64,000 nt of DNA from Ruminococcus flavefaciens (GTDB taxonomy: Bacteria; Bacteroidota; Bacteroidia; Bacteroidales; P3): assembly GCA_023667315.1 (NCBI GenBank), contig JAMPAI010000006.1:61358-125357 (forward strand), given 5' to 3'. Every line of letters starts with the position of its first letter. Position 1 is the first letter of the stretch. Under the pieces are notes generated by a model. That model did no database searches, was not told the DNA's origin, and saw only the letters and a list, made by a program, of their open reading frames with translations. Below are positions 44,274 through 52,892 of this stretch, piece after piece. Both the position numbers and the translations under genes were made by a program.

Positions 44274-44606
44274 ATGTATGAAAAAGTGAAGGATAAGTAT
44301 ATCCCAAAAACCGACTCAGAAAATTTCGCAACAGGTGTATTCTGCTCTGTATGGAATGATGGCAAGTACGTCATTAAGAGCCAATGCACCATTAATACAG
44401 CAACACGTGAGATTGTCTGTATTGATATGGAGAAACGAACAATCGTAACAGATGATCCCGATGTAACCTTGGAGAATATTGATGATATCGTACAGGTACT
44501 TGATGGGGAGTACGTAATTATCGATACTTCACCCGATGTACGGTATGTAGCCTGCAGTAAACATGAACTTGTAGCAGGTGATGTCACAACATTTTGGCAC
44601 AATTAA
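44274..44606 (+). CDS. hypothetical protein, 110 aa
   Basis: AAAGAGAGG site. Beta-rich (YVIIDTSPDVRYVACSK). No family recognised. It follows the hairpin at 44209 directly, so the hairpin could control its expression. Confidence 0.6.
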   Translation: MYEKVKDKYIPKTDSENFATGVFCSVWNDGKYVIKSQCTINTATREIVCIDMEKRTIVTDDPDVTLENIDDIVQVLDGEYVIIDTSPDVRYVACSKHELVAGDVTTFWHN

Positions 44607-44620
44607 AGGAGGAAATGGAA

Positions 44621-45394
44621 ATGGCAACTAAACACTATGATGCTGTGGGGATTGACCATACCTTACAGCAGGACATCACCAAGCTCATGCATGAGCTGGT
44701 GAAAGCTGATGGTCGTTTTACACTGGCGGAACTTGGATATCTCCATATGTCCACGCTGGTCTACAACTTACAAACGCAATGCATCGAACTGAAGATCTTC
44801 TTCGATGTCCGACTGGCTGGCCGGTCAAATCGAAATGTCGTCGTGGATGGATTCAACATCGCACCGGTTGATGAGCTGAACATCTTCAATGGCTATTTCT
44901 TTGTCGGTAATCTTGCCGATGTCGTCACATACGAGAAAATCATGTGTCCCAAGGTTGAGGTTGTTGAAGATGATCTCGGCAGAGCATCTCTCCGTTTCAA
45001 GGAAAAGGGTCATGAGGTCAAGAAACTGGATACGCTGGTTTTGAACTGCTCGTATCCGTTGACCATGGCCGCTGTCAGCAACATCAGTCTGATGGATCCG
45101 GTCTACAAACCGGTTGCGCATATCATTGCTAAAGCAGCGGATGATGCACTGGATTCCATCGTGGCCAACGTGAAGCAAACAACCGTGCCGCTGTCGGTGG
45201 ACATCGAGTATACTGAAGGCTACGGTGGCTATGATCATGATGACGCAATCAACTATCTCCAGAGGATAAATGGGGCTACCACTGCGGCTAGTCGCAACCA
45301 GGATAAGATCGTGCGTGAGGTCGAACGACGCACGAAAAAGAACCGCAAGAAGAACAGTTCGAAATCCGATAAATGGATGAACAAATACACCTAA
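44621..45394 (+). CDS. hypothetical protein, 257 aa, basic tail
   Basis: ATG 44621 behind AAAGGAGG. The first ~220 residues look folded and the last 35 are strongly basic (RTKKNRKKNSSKSDKW). Codon usage is rich in G/C, suggesting good expression. No family recognised. Confidence 0.65.
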   Translation: MATKHYDAVGIDHTLQQDITKLMHELVKADGRFTLAELGYLHMSTLVYNLQTQCIELKIFFDVRLAGRSNRNVVVDGFNIAPVDELNIFNGYFFVGNLADVVTYEKIMCPKVEVVEDDLGRASLRFKEKGHEVKKLDTLVLNCSYPLTMAAVSNISLMDPVYKPVAHIIAKAADDALDSIVANVKQTTVPLSVDIEYTEGYGGYDHDDAINYLQRINGATTAASRNQDKIVREVERRTKKNRKKNSSKSDKWMNKYT

Positions 45395-45404
45395 TAATGG
45401 ATAT

Positions 45405-45431
45405 GGGGGTTGGGTTACAAGCCCAACCCCC
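45405..45431 (+). promoter_or_regulatory. stable hairpin abutting a ribosome binding site
   Basis: Stem GGGGGTTGGG / CCCAACCCCC with loop TTACAAG, ending three bases before AAGGAG of the gene at 45446. No T tract follows, so it is not a normal terminator. It could block or protect the ribosome site or slow read-through. Confidence 0.6.
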
Positions 45432-45445
45432 TAAGGAGATTGATC

Positions 45446-45754
45446 ATGGCTGTTTATCATGTACGCGAATCATCAAAACGTATATACGTGTACTATTATG
45501 ACCATAATATCAAAGGTGAGAAGTATTTTAGACTCAGTGAAGCGTTAAGAAATGCTTTGAGAAAATGCGGCTGGTCTATTTATTCGATATATCAATCAGA
45601 ATCCTTTGATCTGGTCATCAAAGTCAAACGAGACAACACCATACAATCTATAACAATAGATGATAAACGATATATCGTTATCACGTCCGATACAATTGCC
45701 GCGACGGGCCCTTTGCAAATAGACGGAATTCTGTTGTTATACGATCAAGGGTAA
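45446..45754 (+). CDS. hypothetical protein, 102 aa
   Basis: Small basic protein with many Tyr and strands (RIYVYYYDHNIKGEKYFRLSE). AAGGAG site lies directly after a stable hairpin. Unknown family. Followed at 12 bases by the next gene. Confidence 0.6.
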   Translation: MAVYHVRESSKRIYVYYYDHNIKGEKYFRLSEALRNALRKCGWSIYSIYQSESFDLVIKVKRDNTIQSITIDDKRYIVITSDTIAATGPLQIDGILLLYDQG

Positions 45755-45766
45755 GGAGGTATAATC

Positions 45767-45988
45767 ATGCCTAAAACAAATCGGAGTGACACGTTCTATG
45801 TGAAACTTCCGTCGGAACTCGCAACTGCTGCTATACCCGATGCTAAAATGACTATCAGCGTCACCCTAGTCACACCGAAGGGTATGGAGAAGGCGGCACA
45901 GAAAACTATGGTAGCAGTCATCGATGAAGCATCCGATGTTTTTAAGGGTGAGATGAAGAAGGCTATCAAGAAAATGAGGGAGGATTGA
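45767..45988 (+). CDS. hypothetical protein, 73 aa
   Basis: AAGGAGG site. A small basic helical protein (MKKAIKKMRED end). Starts MPKTNRSDTFYVKLPSELA. Part of the chain of small genes 45446-49535. Unknown. Confidence 0.6.
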   Translation: MPKTNRSDTFYVKLPSELATAAIPDAKMTISVTLVTPKGMEKAAQKTMVAVIDEASDVFKGEMKKAIKKMRED

Positions 45989-45989
45989 A

Positions 45990-46337
45990 ATGGTTAAAAC
46001 AATTAAGTCCCCTAGCTATATTGAGGCACACCAGCACTATCTTGAACTCGCTAACTCAGAACCGATCTATGATTTGATCGTCTATACCCAGAAGAGAAAC
46101 TCCAATGGGATTCTGGAGCAGACGTTTCATTATATCGCATGTATGCGAGAAGAATCGATGCAATACGTCATGGATGGGATCCTCAAGGGTTCTAAGGAGT
46201 ATGCACCATATGCAGTCTATCGCAGTCCACGCATCACTGACATTATACCTGTCGTCCTGCCTGAAGATGGAATGTGGATGGCTGAGTTCATACAACTGGA
46301 GGCATCAAAATGCTCGACTTCCACTTCAAAGTCCTGA
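45990..46337 (+). CDS. hypothetical protein, 115 aa
   Basis: Starts one base after the previous stop behind GGGAGG. Alpha/beta, with Tyr-rich strands. Its last 28 bases overlap the next gene. Unknown family. Confidence 0.6.
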   Translation: MVKTIKSPSYIEAHQHYLELANSEPIYDLIVYTQKRNSNGILEQTFHYIACMREESMQYVMDGILKGSKEYAPYAVYRSPRITDIIPVVLPEDGMWMAEFIQLEASKCSTSTSKS

Positions 46338-46828
46338 CATTGGACGAGCTACGATTTGGTCCATTCTATGATCAATTGTCTGTTCGAAATAGATCCACTG
46401 GCGAATTCTATACCGCCGGTGGAGCTGAATTAGTTCCAGATTTAATGAAGATGGATATCACTCGCGATATCCTGCATCCGATGACGCGGGCTACAATGTA
46501 TATCAAGCACATTTTACTAAAGCTCTATGGAGATACTGTTGACAGTGTGGTAACCGGCCAAACTGCACTATTGCCTATCAGTGCAACGTTGAGGTATTTG
46601 CATGATCTTGATGGAATCAATGACGATATCTCAGCATTTCCTGATACTGTTCAACAACGGGTCGAGTACCGAGATGTCGAACTATTGGTTACTACGACAA
46701 CCAATGTTCGCAGGTTAGATTGTAACAGTGAACTGAATGCCTACATGATGTACGCCCTTATAAAGCGCGGGGATCTGCGCATAGAAGACCTATTTAAGGA
46801 GGATTCTGACGATGGCGAAGAAAACTAA
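46310..46828 (+). CDS. hypothetical protein, 172 aa
   Basis: CTGGAGG site inside the end of the previous gene. Mixed alpha/beta with an acidic end (FKEDSDDGEEN). Overlaps the next start by 17 bases. Unknown family. Confidence 0.6.
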   Translation: MLDFHFKVLTLDELRFGPFYDQLSVRNRSTGEFYTAGGAELVPDLMKMDITRDILHPMTRATMYIKHILLKLYGDTVDSVVTGQTALLPISATLRYLHDLDGINDDISAFPDTVQQRVEYRDVELLVTTTTNVRRLDCNSELNAYMMYALIKRGDLRIEDLFKEDSDDGEEN

Positions 46829-47189
46829 AAAGGATTCGGTGGAATACACGATCGAAAAGATCCATATGTTCCTGAACGATGAAAAGACTAAAGTGTACGC
46901 CCGCGTATCCTGGAATGGTCGTCCAGCAAAAGATGAAGTTCGCTCATGCTGGATGAAAGATGGCGAGCTGAAACTCGGTAAGGGCATTGCCATCAGCCCT
47001 GCTGATATCACGAGCTTGTACGATTTTCTTGACACTGTCGGTGAGGACTTCGAGTCTTCAACGGAAGATGATGAGGACGAAGGTGTAGATTTCGCCGAGA
47101 TCTTCCGTTCTTCTGAAGGTATCATGGAGAAACGTGAACAGGGATATCGCACTGAGAATGGGTTCATCAAACTCACTCGTCGGCAATAA
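46812..47189 (+). CDS. hypothetical protein, 125 aa
   Basis: AAGGAGG site overlapping the previous gene. Composition is charged, with a beta-rich first half resembling single-stranded DNA-binding-cofactor or transcription-coactivator folds (VYARVSWNGRPAKDEVRSCW), but the resemblance is weak. It ends in EKREQGYRTENGFIKLTRRQ. Confidence 0.6.
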   Translation: MAKKTKKDSVEYTIEKIHMFLNDEKTKVYARVSWNGRPAKDEVRSCWMKDGELKLGKGIAISPADITSLYDFLDTVGEDFESSTEDDEDEGVDFAEIFRSSEGIMEKREQGYRTENGFIKLTRRQ

Positions 47190-47208
47190 CTAGATGGAGG
47201 AAACAAGC

Positions 47209-48132
47209 ATGATTGTAAAATTTGATGTTAAGCTTAGTGCTTACGATCTCGTTAAGTTCGCAGTACCGGCAGTCATCATCGCAAGTGTCCCGATGCCCTC
47301 GGTCGTCACAACCGGAGAGTATCGGACTATCATGAATCGAGATAATCCAGCTATTGAGAATGCCTGTCGGAATTTCATCAAGTCCATCCCGGAATGTCGT
47401 ATCCGAGATTTCATAATGAATCTCCATGAGGCTGACCCCATGTATGAGGATTATGAATTCCCATACACATATGAGATTCTATCACTATTCAGCGCAAAAG
47501 ACATCGGTGACCCATGTGGAGATATCATTCATATGGCACTATCTCCGACGCATAGTCAGTTGATGAGCCGCCTTCACGCCGATGATGTCGTTCCATATGA
47601 AGTGGCCGCTAGTCTGGCCGATAGTACTTGCATGTGTTGCCAACTCAATGAGGATATTTATAGTTTCCTGAGTGAATTCCAAAGCGAGCATGCAATCAAT
47701 TGCCCGAGATGCGGTTCCACTATTGATACGACTATGCTTGAGGCAACTCCTGTGCAGGCGGCAAATTTCTATGACCCTGCTCATCGTGTAGGTATCTATC
47801 CAACATGTACCTGCCCGAACAAAGACTGTGGTGCAGTGGTAGCTTTGATTCCCACAGAAATCGAATGGAATGCTAACCATGACGTGTATTACACCGGTGG
47901 CGCATCGTATATGGCAGGCAGCTATCAGCCTGGTAGTGCGGCAGCTGAGATTCAGGAAATCTTCGAGAAGAAACTTTGGCCTGACATTAAACAGTTCGTC
48001 GAACGAAAGCTTCATCCGAAGGACTATATGGACGAAGGGCTTACCACGGACTTTAATCTCAAGCTGTGGACTGAACGAGATTTCTCCGCTGCGATGTGTG
48101 AGTACTGGTATAAACATGGATTGAAGGAGTGA
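47209..48132 (+). CDS. zinc-containing hypothetical protein, 307 aa
   Basis: ATG 47209 behind GATGGAGG. The middle holds Cys clusters: CMCCQLNED (~145), CPRCGSTID (~170) and CTCPNKDCG (~205), a probable double zinc ribbon. The pattern CPRCGSTI..T..L resembles zinc-containing baseplate or tail-assembly proteins of large myophages (compare CPHCGKIV in the gene at 32043). The role is inferred only. Flanks are helical. Confidence 0.6.
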   Translation: MIVKFDVKLSAYDLVKFAVPAVIIASVPMPSVVTTGEYRTIMNRDNPAIENACRNFIKSIPECRIRDFIMNLHEADPMYEDYEFPYTYEILSLFSAKDIGDPCGDIIHMALSPTHSQLMSRLHADDVVPYEVAASLADSTCMCCQLNEDIYSFLSEFQSEHAINCPRCGSTIDTTMLEATPVQAANFYDPAHRVGIYPTCTCPNKDCGAVVALIPTEIEWNANHDVYYTGGASYMAGSYQPGSAAAEIQEIFEKKLWPDIKQFVERKLHPKDYMDEGLTTDFNLKLWTERDFSAAMCEYWYKHGLKE

Positions 48133-48138
48133 TGAGAT

Positions 48139-48642
48139 ATGACTGAACAAACTGGCGGTGCAATTGTATTCTGCGATTTAATTGCTGCGGCTTACCGGCC
48201 GCATTGGACTATAATCCTGACCAAAAAGAGACCAGTACCAGGGAGGTCTACGGTAAACTTAACCGCTAAGTTGGTGGCATTCGATCCGGCGTTGGGTAAA
48301 ACCTATCGTTGGGTGCATCTCCCAACAGTGCAACAGCGACTTGATTTTGAAACAATGCAGAATCGAGTTACTAATCATTTGATGCAAATCATGCGAGAAC
48401 CTGACAATGAGCATCTACTAGGGGAGATATATGATATTCTGTCGAAATATCAATATCGTCCTGCAAATGATGAAACTTGCAATGAGATCAAGCATGAGCT
48501 TAATGCATATTGGGCTGATCGTATTCCATACGACATTCAGACAATGGGGCAAATGGAATTAGAAGCAGCGGTTATGGTACCTCCATTCAGGCCGAAATAC
48601 CCTATACACCCAGTATATCCAGATGGGAGATATGACGTATGA
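48139..48642 (+). CDS. hypothetical protein, 167 aa
   Basis: GAAGGAG site. First of three consecutive small genes that may be distant relatives (a WTIILTKK..TVNLTAKL strand pair is comparable to HFTVNLH and FNVNIHLL in the next two). ATGA-type overlap with the next gene. Unknown family. Confidence 0.6.
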   Translation: MTEQTGGAIVFCDLIAAAYRPHWTIILTKKRPVPGRSTVNLTAKLVAFDPALGKTYRWVHLPTVQQRLDFETMQNRVTNHLMQIMREPDNEHLLGEIYDILSKYQYRPANDETCNEIKHELNAYWADRIPYDIQTMGQMELEAAVMVPPFRPKYPIHPVYPDGRYDV

Positions 48643-49049
48643 TAACACCCGTAGAACAACGCTTGGTCGATTTTGTGCACAAATGGGTGCGTGATAATGT
48701 TGCCGTCCATTTCACGGTTAATCTTCATAGCAATGAGTCTAACGATGCAACTCCCATTATCGGAATCAATATCATCCATCGGCATGCTGATTACCAAATA
48801 GCACAAGCGACTATGGGTGATCGTTTCGATTATCTCTCACAAGTAATCACACAGATCAATCAAGAAGTGTATGCGGCTATGATGAATGATCCGCATACGA
48901 AACATCTGATTGAAGAGGAAGCCGGACGTTATGGCGTTGTATCATCAATCGACATCGAATACCTGGAATGGAGACTCGATCGTCTTTTCAATGACCCAGC
49001 TGTTATTGCAGTTGCATATAATGCGCTTGCTGAATCTGCCGGAACATAA
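48639..49049 (+). CDS. hypothetical protein, 136 aa
   Basis: Coupled to the preceding gene by ATGA. Contains a HFTVNLHSN strand and a helical C-terminal half (HLIEEEAGRYG). Possible distant paralogue of its two neighbours. Unknown family. Confidence 0.6.
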   Translation: MITPVEQRLVDFVHKWVRDNVAVHFTVNLHSNESNDATPIIGINIIHRHADYQIAQATMGDRFDYLSQVITQINQEVYAAMMNDPHTKHLIEEEAGRYGVVSSIDIEYLEWRLDRLFNDPAVIAVAYNALAESAGT

Positions 49050-49066
49050 CAATAATTCCAATCGAA

Positions 49067-49076
49067 TATACTATTA
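49067..49076 (+). promoter_or_regulatory. weak promoter-like motif AATATACTATTA
   Basis: Degenerate motif 19 bases before the gene at 49095, overlapping its upstream AAAGG. Confidence 0.35.
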
Positions 49077-49094
49077 TGAAAGGAAGTTTGTATT

Positions 49095-49535
49095 ATGCCT
49101 GAAACTACGCAGTATGATTCCCAGTATGACCTTATCACGTCCCTTTATGATCCCCATGTAGTCATCAACTGGAAGGATCGCCCCAGCAAGCCGTTCAACG
49201 TCAATATCCATCTGCTGAAGAGCGGCGCTGGTGATGAGCTCGGCAAGATGTTCCCGCAGTTGACTGGACTGGATCGCAGTCGCGCCATCGTCAACATCAC
49301 ATCCGTCATCACCAAGGCCATCACCGATGTTCGTGATGTGAATGAGCATACGCAGTTTGTCAACAAGTGCAATGAAGCACTGAATGCTCAGTTCGGGACT
49401 CGGAAGCCTACCGCCAAAGAGCTGTACGACTACAATGTAGCTTTCACCAAAGATCTTCAGCAGGCGGGCTTTATGCCCACTCAGGATAAGGTCAACGATA
49501 TCGTCATGGATCTGCTTAATGCGCATAAGATCTGA
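49095..49535 (+). CDS. hypothetical protein, 146 aa
   Basis: AAAGGAAG site. More G/C-rich codons than its two neighbours to the left, suggesting higher expression. Strand FNVNIHLLKSG then helices. Followed by a strong terminator. Unknown family; position before the beta-solenoid pair suggests a virion protein. Confidence 0.6.
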   Translation: MPETTQYDSQYDLITSLYDPHVVINWKDRPSKPFNVNIHLLKSGAGDELGKMFPQLTGLDRSRAIVNITSVITKAITDVRDVNEHTQFVNKCNEALNAQFGTRKPTAKELYDYNVAFTKDLQQAGFMPTQDKVNDIVMDLLNAHKI

Positions 49536-49552
49536 TATCTGCAAATAATGAG

Positions 49553-49585
49553 GAACACCTGGGAAAATCCCAGGTGTTCTTTTTC
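49553..49585 (+). terminator. intrinsic terminator
   Basis: 12-bp stem GAACACCTGGGA / TCCCAGGTGTTC, loop AAA, then TTTTT. Confidence 0.93.
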
Positions 49586-49675
49586 TGGCAACAATGATAT
49601 AATGACACAGAGATAGTGTCATTGGGAATATTCTCATTCATAAAAATTTCGTATACGAAAGGTGGTTTTATCTCT

Positions 49676-50878
49676 ATGGCTACAGTTGCTATTGCACGCC
49701 TTGGTGCGATCCTCAAGATCGGCACTGACAAGGAGTTCATTGTCAATGAAGGCGACTGCATCCAGGGCCTGGTTTACAATTCTGGTAAGACCCAGGTCGA
49801 ACTGGATGGTTGCGTGCGCGTAATCTGCGCCCGGACAACCAACTACACCGGCGGTCCCACGGACTGCCCTCCCAATCCTTACACTCAGAACTATATCTCC
49901 GTGACCCAGCTGATCATCGATGCTTCTACTGAGCACAATGCGATGATCCATCGCGTCAACGTCTCTGACATCGTTGACATCAGCAAGGTTCTGCCTGAAC
50001 ATGGTGCGGATGACGGCACTGTTCCCACGACTACTGTCGGCGGCGAGAATTCTGAGTACAAGACCCTGCAGGATGCCATCGACGCGATGGAGCGCGGTGA
50101 TCTGGAGGGTGAGCTTTCTCTGGAGGCTGATATGTCCGAGATGGTTACCATTAAGGGCGATGTCACCATCAACCTGAATGGTCACACTCTGACTCCTCCG
50201 GCAAACGAGAGTAACGCTGCATACAACCACGTCTTTGTGGTCGACGGTGGCAACCTGACCATCAATGGAGAGGGTGAGGTCATCGCCAACGGCAACCAGA
50301 GCTACTGCGTCTTCAATGCCGGCCCCAATGACAATTGGCTGCCTGGTCGCGTTCCTTCCACCAGTATGGGCGAAGGTACTGTGACCATCAATGGTGGTAC
50401 CTTCCGTCAGGCCGGTGAGGATCTGGCTCATAACGGCTATTGCATCGTCAACCACGGTGCTTCCATGACCATCAACGACGGCGAGTTCGGGATGGAGTTC
50501 AACCGCTCTTCTCTGATTGCCAATGGTTATCAGGGTACTCCTGAGAGTGTCTCCGTGATGACCATCAATGGTGGTACCTTCAACGGCGGCCGTCATACCC
50601 TGAACAATGACCACGGTGGTGTGCTGAAGGTCACTGGTGGTACCTTCATCATGGGCGAGCCCTGGGATGAGGAGATGAAGACTGGTCCCAAGAACGTCCT
50701 GCGTAATGAGGACACCGGTAAGACCACTGTGACCGGCGGTACCTTCACTGGTAACGTCGAGAACAGCAATGAGGCTGAGAACTCCCTGGTGATCTCCGGC
50801 GGTACTTTCACCGCTGACGTGAAGGCATACCTGCTTGCCGGCTGCACCCAGGATTCCACCGGTAAGGTTAGCAAGTAA
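49676..50878 (+). CDS. beta-solenoid virion/appendage protein, 400 aa (paralogue A)
   Basis: ATG 49676 behind AAAGGTGG. Residues 1-105 are shared with the next gene (NEGDC..GL.Y..., LDGCVRV-CART--YTG-PT-CPP-PY, TQLIID-STEH). The C-terminal ~280 residues are a repeated beta-solenoid with the recurring unit (V/M)TINGGTF, seen about seven times, and Asn/Gly ladders. Codon choice is strongly G/C-ending, unlike most neighbours, as expected for an abundant structural protein. Likely a capsid decoration or fibre with a common attachment domain and a variable solenoid arm. Confidence 0.75.
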   Translation: MATVAIARLGAILKIGTDKEFIVNEGDCIQGLVYNSGKTQVELDGCVRVICARTTNYTGGPTDCPPNPYTQNYISVTQLIIDASTEHNAMIHRVNVSDIVDISKVLPEHGADDGTVPTTTVGGENSEYKTLQDAIDAMERGDLEGELSLEADMSEMVTIKGDVTINLNGHTLTPPANESNAAYNHVFVVDGGNLTINGEGEVIANGNQSYCVFNAGPNDNWLPGRVPSTSMGEGTVTINGGTFRQAGEDLAHNGYCIVNHGASMTINDGEFGMEFNRSSLIANGYQGTPESVSVMTINGGTFNGGRHTLNNDHGGVLKVTGGTFIMGEPWDEEMKTGPKNVLRNEDTGKTTVTGGTFTGNVENSNEAENSLVISGGTFTADVKAYLLAGCTQDSTGKVSK

Positions 50879-50888
50879 ACACAGAATT

Positions 50889-50925
50889 AAGCGGGATCTG
50901 TACAAAGGTCCCGCTTATTCTCTTC
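50889..50925 (+). terminator. terminator-like hairpin
   Basis: Arms AAGCGGGATC / GGTCCCGCTT (one T-G wobble), loop TGTACAAA, then ATTCTCTTC. It separates the two paralogues. Confidence 0.7.
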
Positions 50926-50955
50926 TATATAAAATAACGAAAGGTGGTTATTTTT

Positions 50956-52233
50956 ATGGCAAATGTCCGTGCTAGAATCGGTGCGATTCTGACCTTCAAG
51001 GATGGCAGTACTGCTACTGTCAACGAGGGTGATTGTGTTACCGGTCTGCGCTACACGTACAACAAGAAGGAGTACACACTGGACGGCTGTGTGCGGGTTG
51101 TTTGTGCCCGTACTGCGGCATACACTGGCACTCCTACGACCTGTCCTCCGGAGCCGTATGTGCACAACTATGTCACTCCCACTCAGCTCATCATCGACAG
51201 CTCCACGGAGCATCATGCGGTGATGACCCGGGTCAATATCGCCGATATCCTCAGTATTGAAGACGTCAGTACTGGCCATGGTGAGGAGAACATCTCCGTC
51301 GGCGTTGGTCCTCAGTACCGTCCTCTGTCTGAGGTTCTTGCGGCTGCTGAGCCTGGTTCTGTCATCGAGCTCAAGGGTGATACCTTTGAAGATGATATTG
51401 TCATTAAGAACGGTGTCATGTTGTCCTGTGATGATAAGACAGTCCTGGCTGGCGCCGTGAAGTTCGAAGGCAGTGGCTTCATCATGGGTGGTATGATCAC
51501 TGGTCCTATCACCATGAACACTGTACCTGCCGAGGGTGATACGGAATCTGCACCCGTAAACGTAGTACTCTCCAACGTAGAACTGACCGAGAAGGGCACC
51601 ATTGAAGTCTATGCAATCGACCGGTTGACTGTCGAGAACTGCTACTTCCATGACCACGTCTTCGAGGCCTCTAAGGGTTATATGATCCGGATGCGCACCG
51701 AGGCCAACATGGTGATCGATATCCGCGACAATACCTTTGGCCCTGAGCCCGCCGCATGTTACAACTACATCGAGTGCCTTGCCAAGCTTGGCGATGGTTC
51801 CCGTGTCGTCAAGAACATGTGCCTGGATAAGTGCTGCTCCCACAATGTGGTGAACTTCTACAATGCCCAGGATGGCGCTACCATCGTGGTCAGTGACAAT
51901 GAGCATGCGACTGCGGACTTTATGCGGATCGGCTTCAAGGGCAATGTCCAGGATGTCACCGTCCGTCTGGAGAACAATGTCTTCGGTCCCTGTGTCCGTA
52001 TTGATCCGGCCTATAATGGCTATCTCTGCGTCCAGCCGTATGGTACTGCTACGACCTCTTTCAAGGGCGTAACCATCGAGCTGAACAACAACGAGTGCGA
52101 TGTGGTTCAGGAGATGCACCTGCTGACCACCAGCACTACGCTGGCCTGGACGAAGGAGACCATGCCCACTGTCATCATCGACGGCGCTGTGCAGCATATG
52201 CCTACTCCTAAGGCAGCCGTGTCCACCTATTGA
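50956..52233 (+). CDS. beta-helix virion/appendage protein, 425 aa (paralogue B)
   Basis: ATG 50956 behind AAAGGTGG. Residues 1-105 are clearly homologous to paralogue A (NEGDCVTGL.YTYN, LDGCVRVVCART). The rest (~300 residues) is another beta-helix (IELKGDTFEDDIVIKNGVML .. VENNVF) of a different repeat type, so the two share the base and differ in the arm. Same high-expression codon usage. Each has its own leader and terminator. Confidence 0.75.
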   Translation: MANVRARIGAILTFKDGSTATVNEGDCVTGLRYTYNKKEYTLDGCVRVVCARTAAYTGTPTTCPPEPYVHNYVTPTQLIIDSSTEHHAVMTRVNIADILSIEDVSTGHGEENISVGVGPQYRPLSEVLAAAEPGSVIELKGDTFEDDIVIKNGVMLSCDDKTVLAGAVKFEGSGFIMGGMITGPITMNTVPAEGDTESAPVNVVLSNVELTEKGTIEVYAIDRLTVENCYFHDHVFEASKGYMIRMRTEANMVIDIRDNTFGPEPAACYNYIECLAKLGDGSRVVKNMCLDKCCSHNVVNFYNAQDGATIVVSDNEHATADFMRIGFKGNVQDVTVRLENNVFGPCVRIDPAYNGYLCVQPYGTATTSFKGVTIELNNNECDVVQEMHLLTTSTTLAWTKETMPTVIIDGAVQHMPTPKAAVSTY

Positions 52234-52242
52234 TCGACTGAA

Positions 52243-52278
52243 AGAGACCCCCTCCCAAACGGGAGGGGTCTTCTCTAT
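52243..52278 (+). terminator. intrinsic terminator
   Basis: Arms AGACCCCCTCCC / GGGAGGGGTCT with one bulged C, loop AAAC, then TCTCTATTT. Confidence 0.85.
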
Positions 52279-52290
52279 TTAACTTCCGGA

Positions 52291-52301
52291 TATATACTAT
52301 A
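52291..52301 (+). promoter_or_regulatory. promoter-like motif TATATACTATA
   Basis: Immediately after a terminator and 33 bases before the gene at 52334. Confidence 0.65.
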
Positions 52302-52333
52302 ATCATGCAAGACATAAAAGGAGGTTAAATATT

Positions 52334-52759
52334 ATGTCGAAACGAAATGTCGAACAACTGCGTAAACTCATTAAGAAAGAACCCAAAACTGACAACTACT
52401 GGATCTGCCTCATATCTCCTTCGCTCAAACAGATGAAGGTAGTCTGCAAACGATTCCCCGGTAGCCGCGTCTTCGTCAGCATGAAGAATCCCAAGAACGA
52501 TAAGACAAAGATCGGCAAGGCCTTCACCAAATTCGTTCTCAGCCACCCGCAAGTTTCCGTCACATATTCCAAGTATCTCCCCATCGCCAAATATGATCTG
52601 GTCATATTCTGCACTGTCGGCAAGAAGTACAAAGGCAACAAGAAAGATCTGGCGAAATGGATCAAGGAGAGAGCGATGTATCTGAGATCCAAGCAGTATA
52701 TTGCATATCACGATCGAAAGCGTGAGTACTATCTCTACAATGGAAGAACGTGGTGGTAA
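52334..52759 (+). CDS. hypothetical basic protein, 141 aa
   Basis: AGGAGG site, own promoter-like motif and own terminator. Very basic (KRNVEQLRKLIKKEPK, KGNKKDLAKWIKER) and ends NGRTWW. It could bind DNA or RNA. Its separate, strongly terminated unit right before the terminase gene is notable. No family recognised. Confidence 0.65.
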   Translation: MSKRNVEQLRKLIKKEPKTDNYWICLISPSLKQMKVVCKRFPGSRVFVSMKNPKNDKTKIGKAFTKFVLSHPQVSVTYSKYLPIAKYDLVIFCTVGKKYKGNKKDLAKWIKERAMYLRSKQYIAYHDRKREYYLYNGRTWW

Positions 52760-52782
52760 TCACCATCTGGTCACAGTAGATC

Positions 52783-52828
52783 ATGACGGGGTCCCGACAA
52801 AAATCGGGACCCCGTCATAAATTTTTTC
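52783..52828 (+). terminator. strong intrinsic terminator
   Basis: Perfect 15-bp stem (ATGACGGGGTCCCGA and complement), loop CAAAAA, then AAATTTTTTC. Confidence 0.96.
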
Positions 52829-52892
52829 TAGATGCCCCTACATGCATGAAATCGAACATTCCTATAATCAAATTACAAAAGGAAGTGAGATC

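Noticed and set aside
49634-52197. Two minus-strand open frames (423 and 436 codons) opposite the beta-solenoid genes
   Set aside because: The + strand proteins have strong ribosome sites and clear repeats. The minus frames are mirror products of G/C-rich codon choice.
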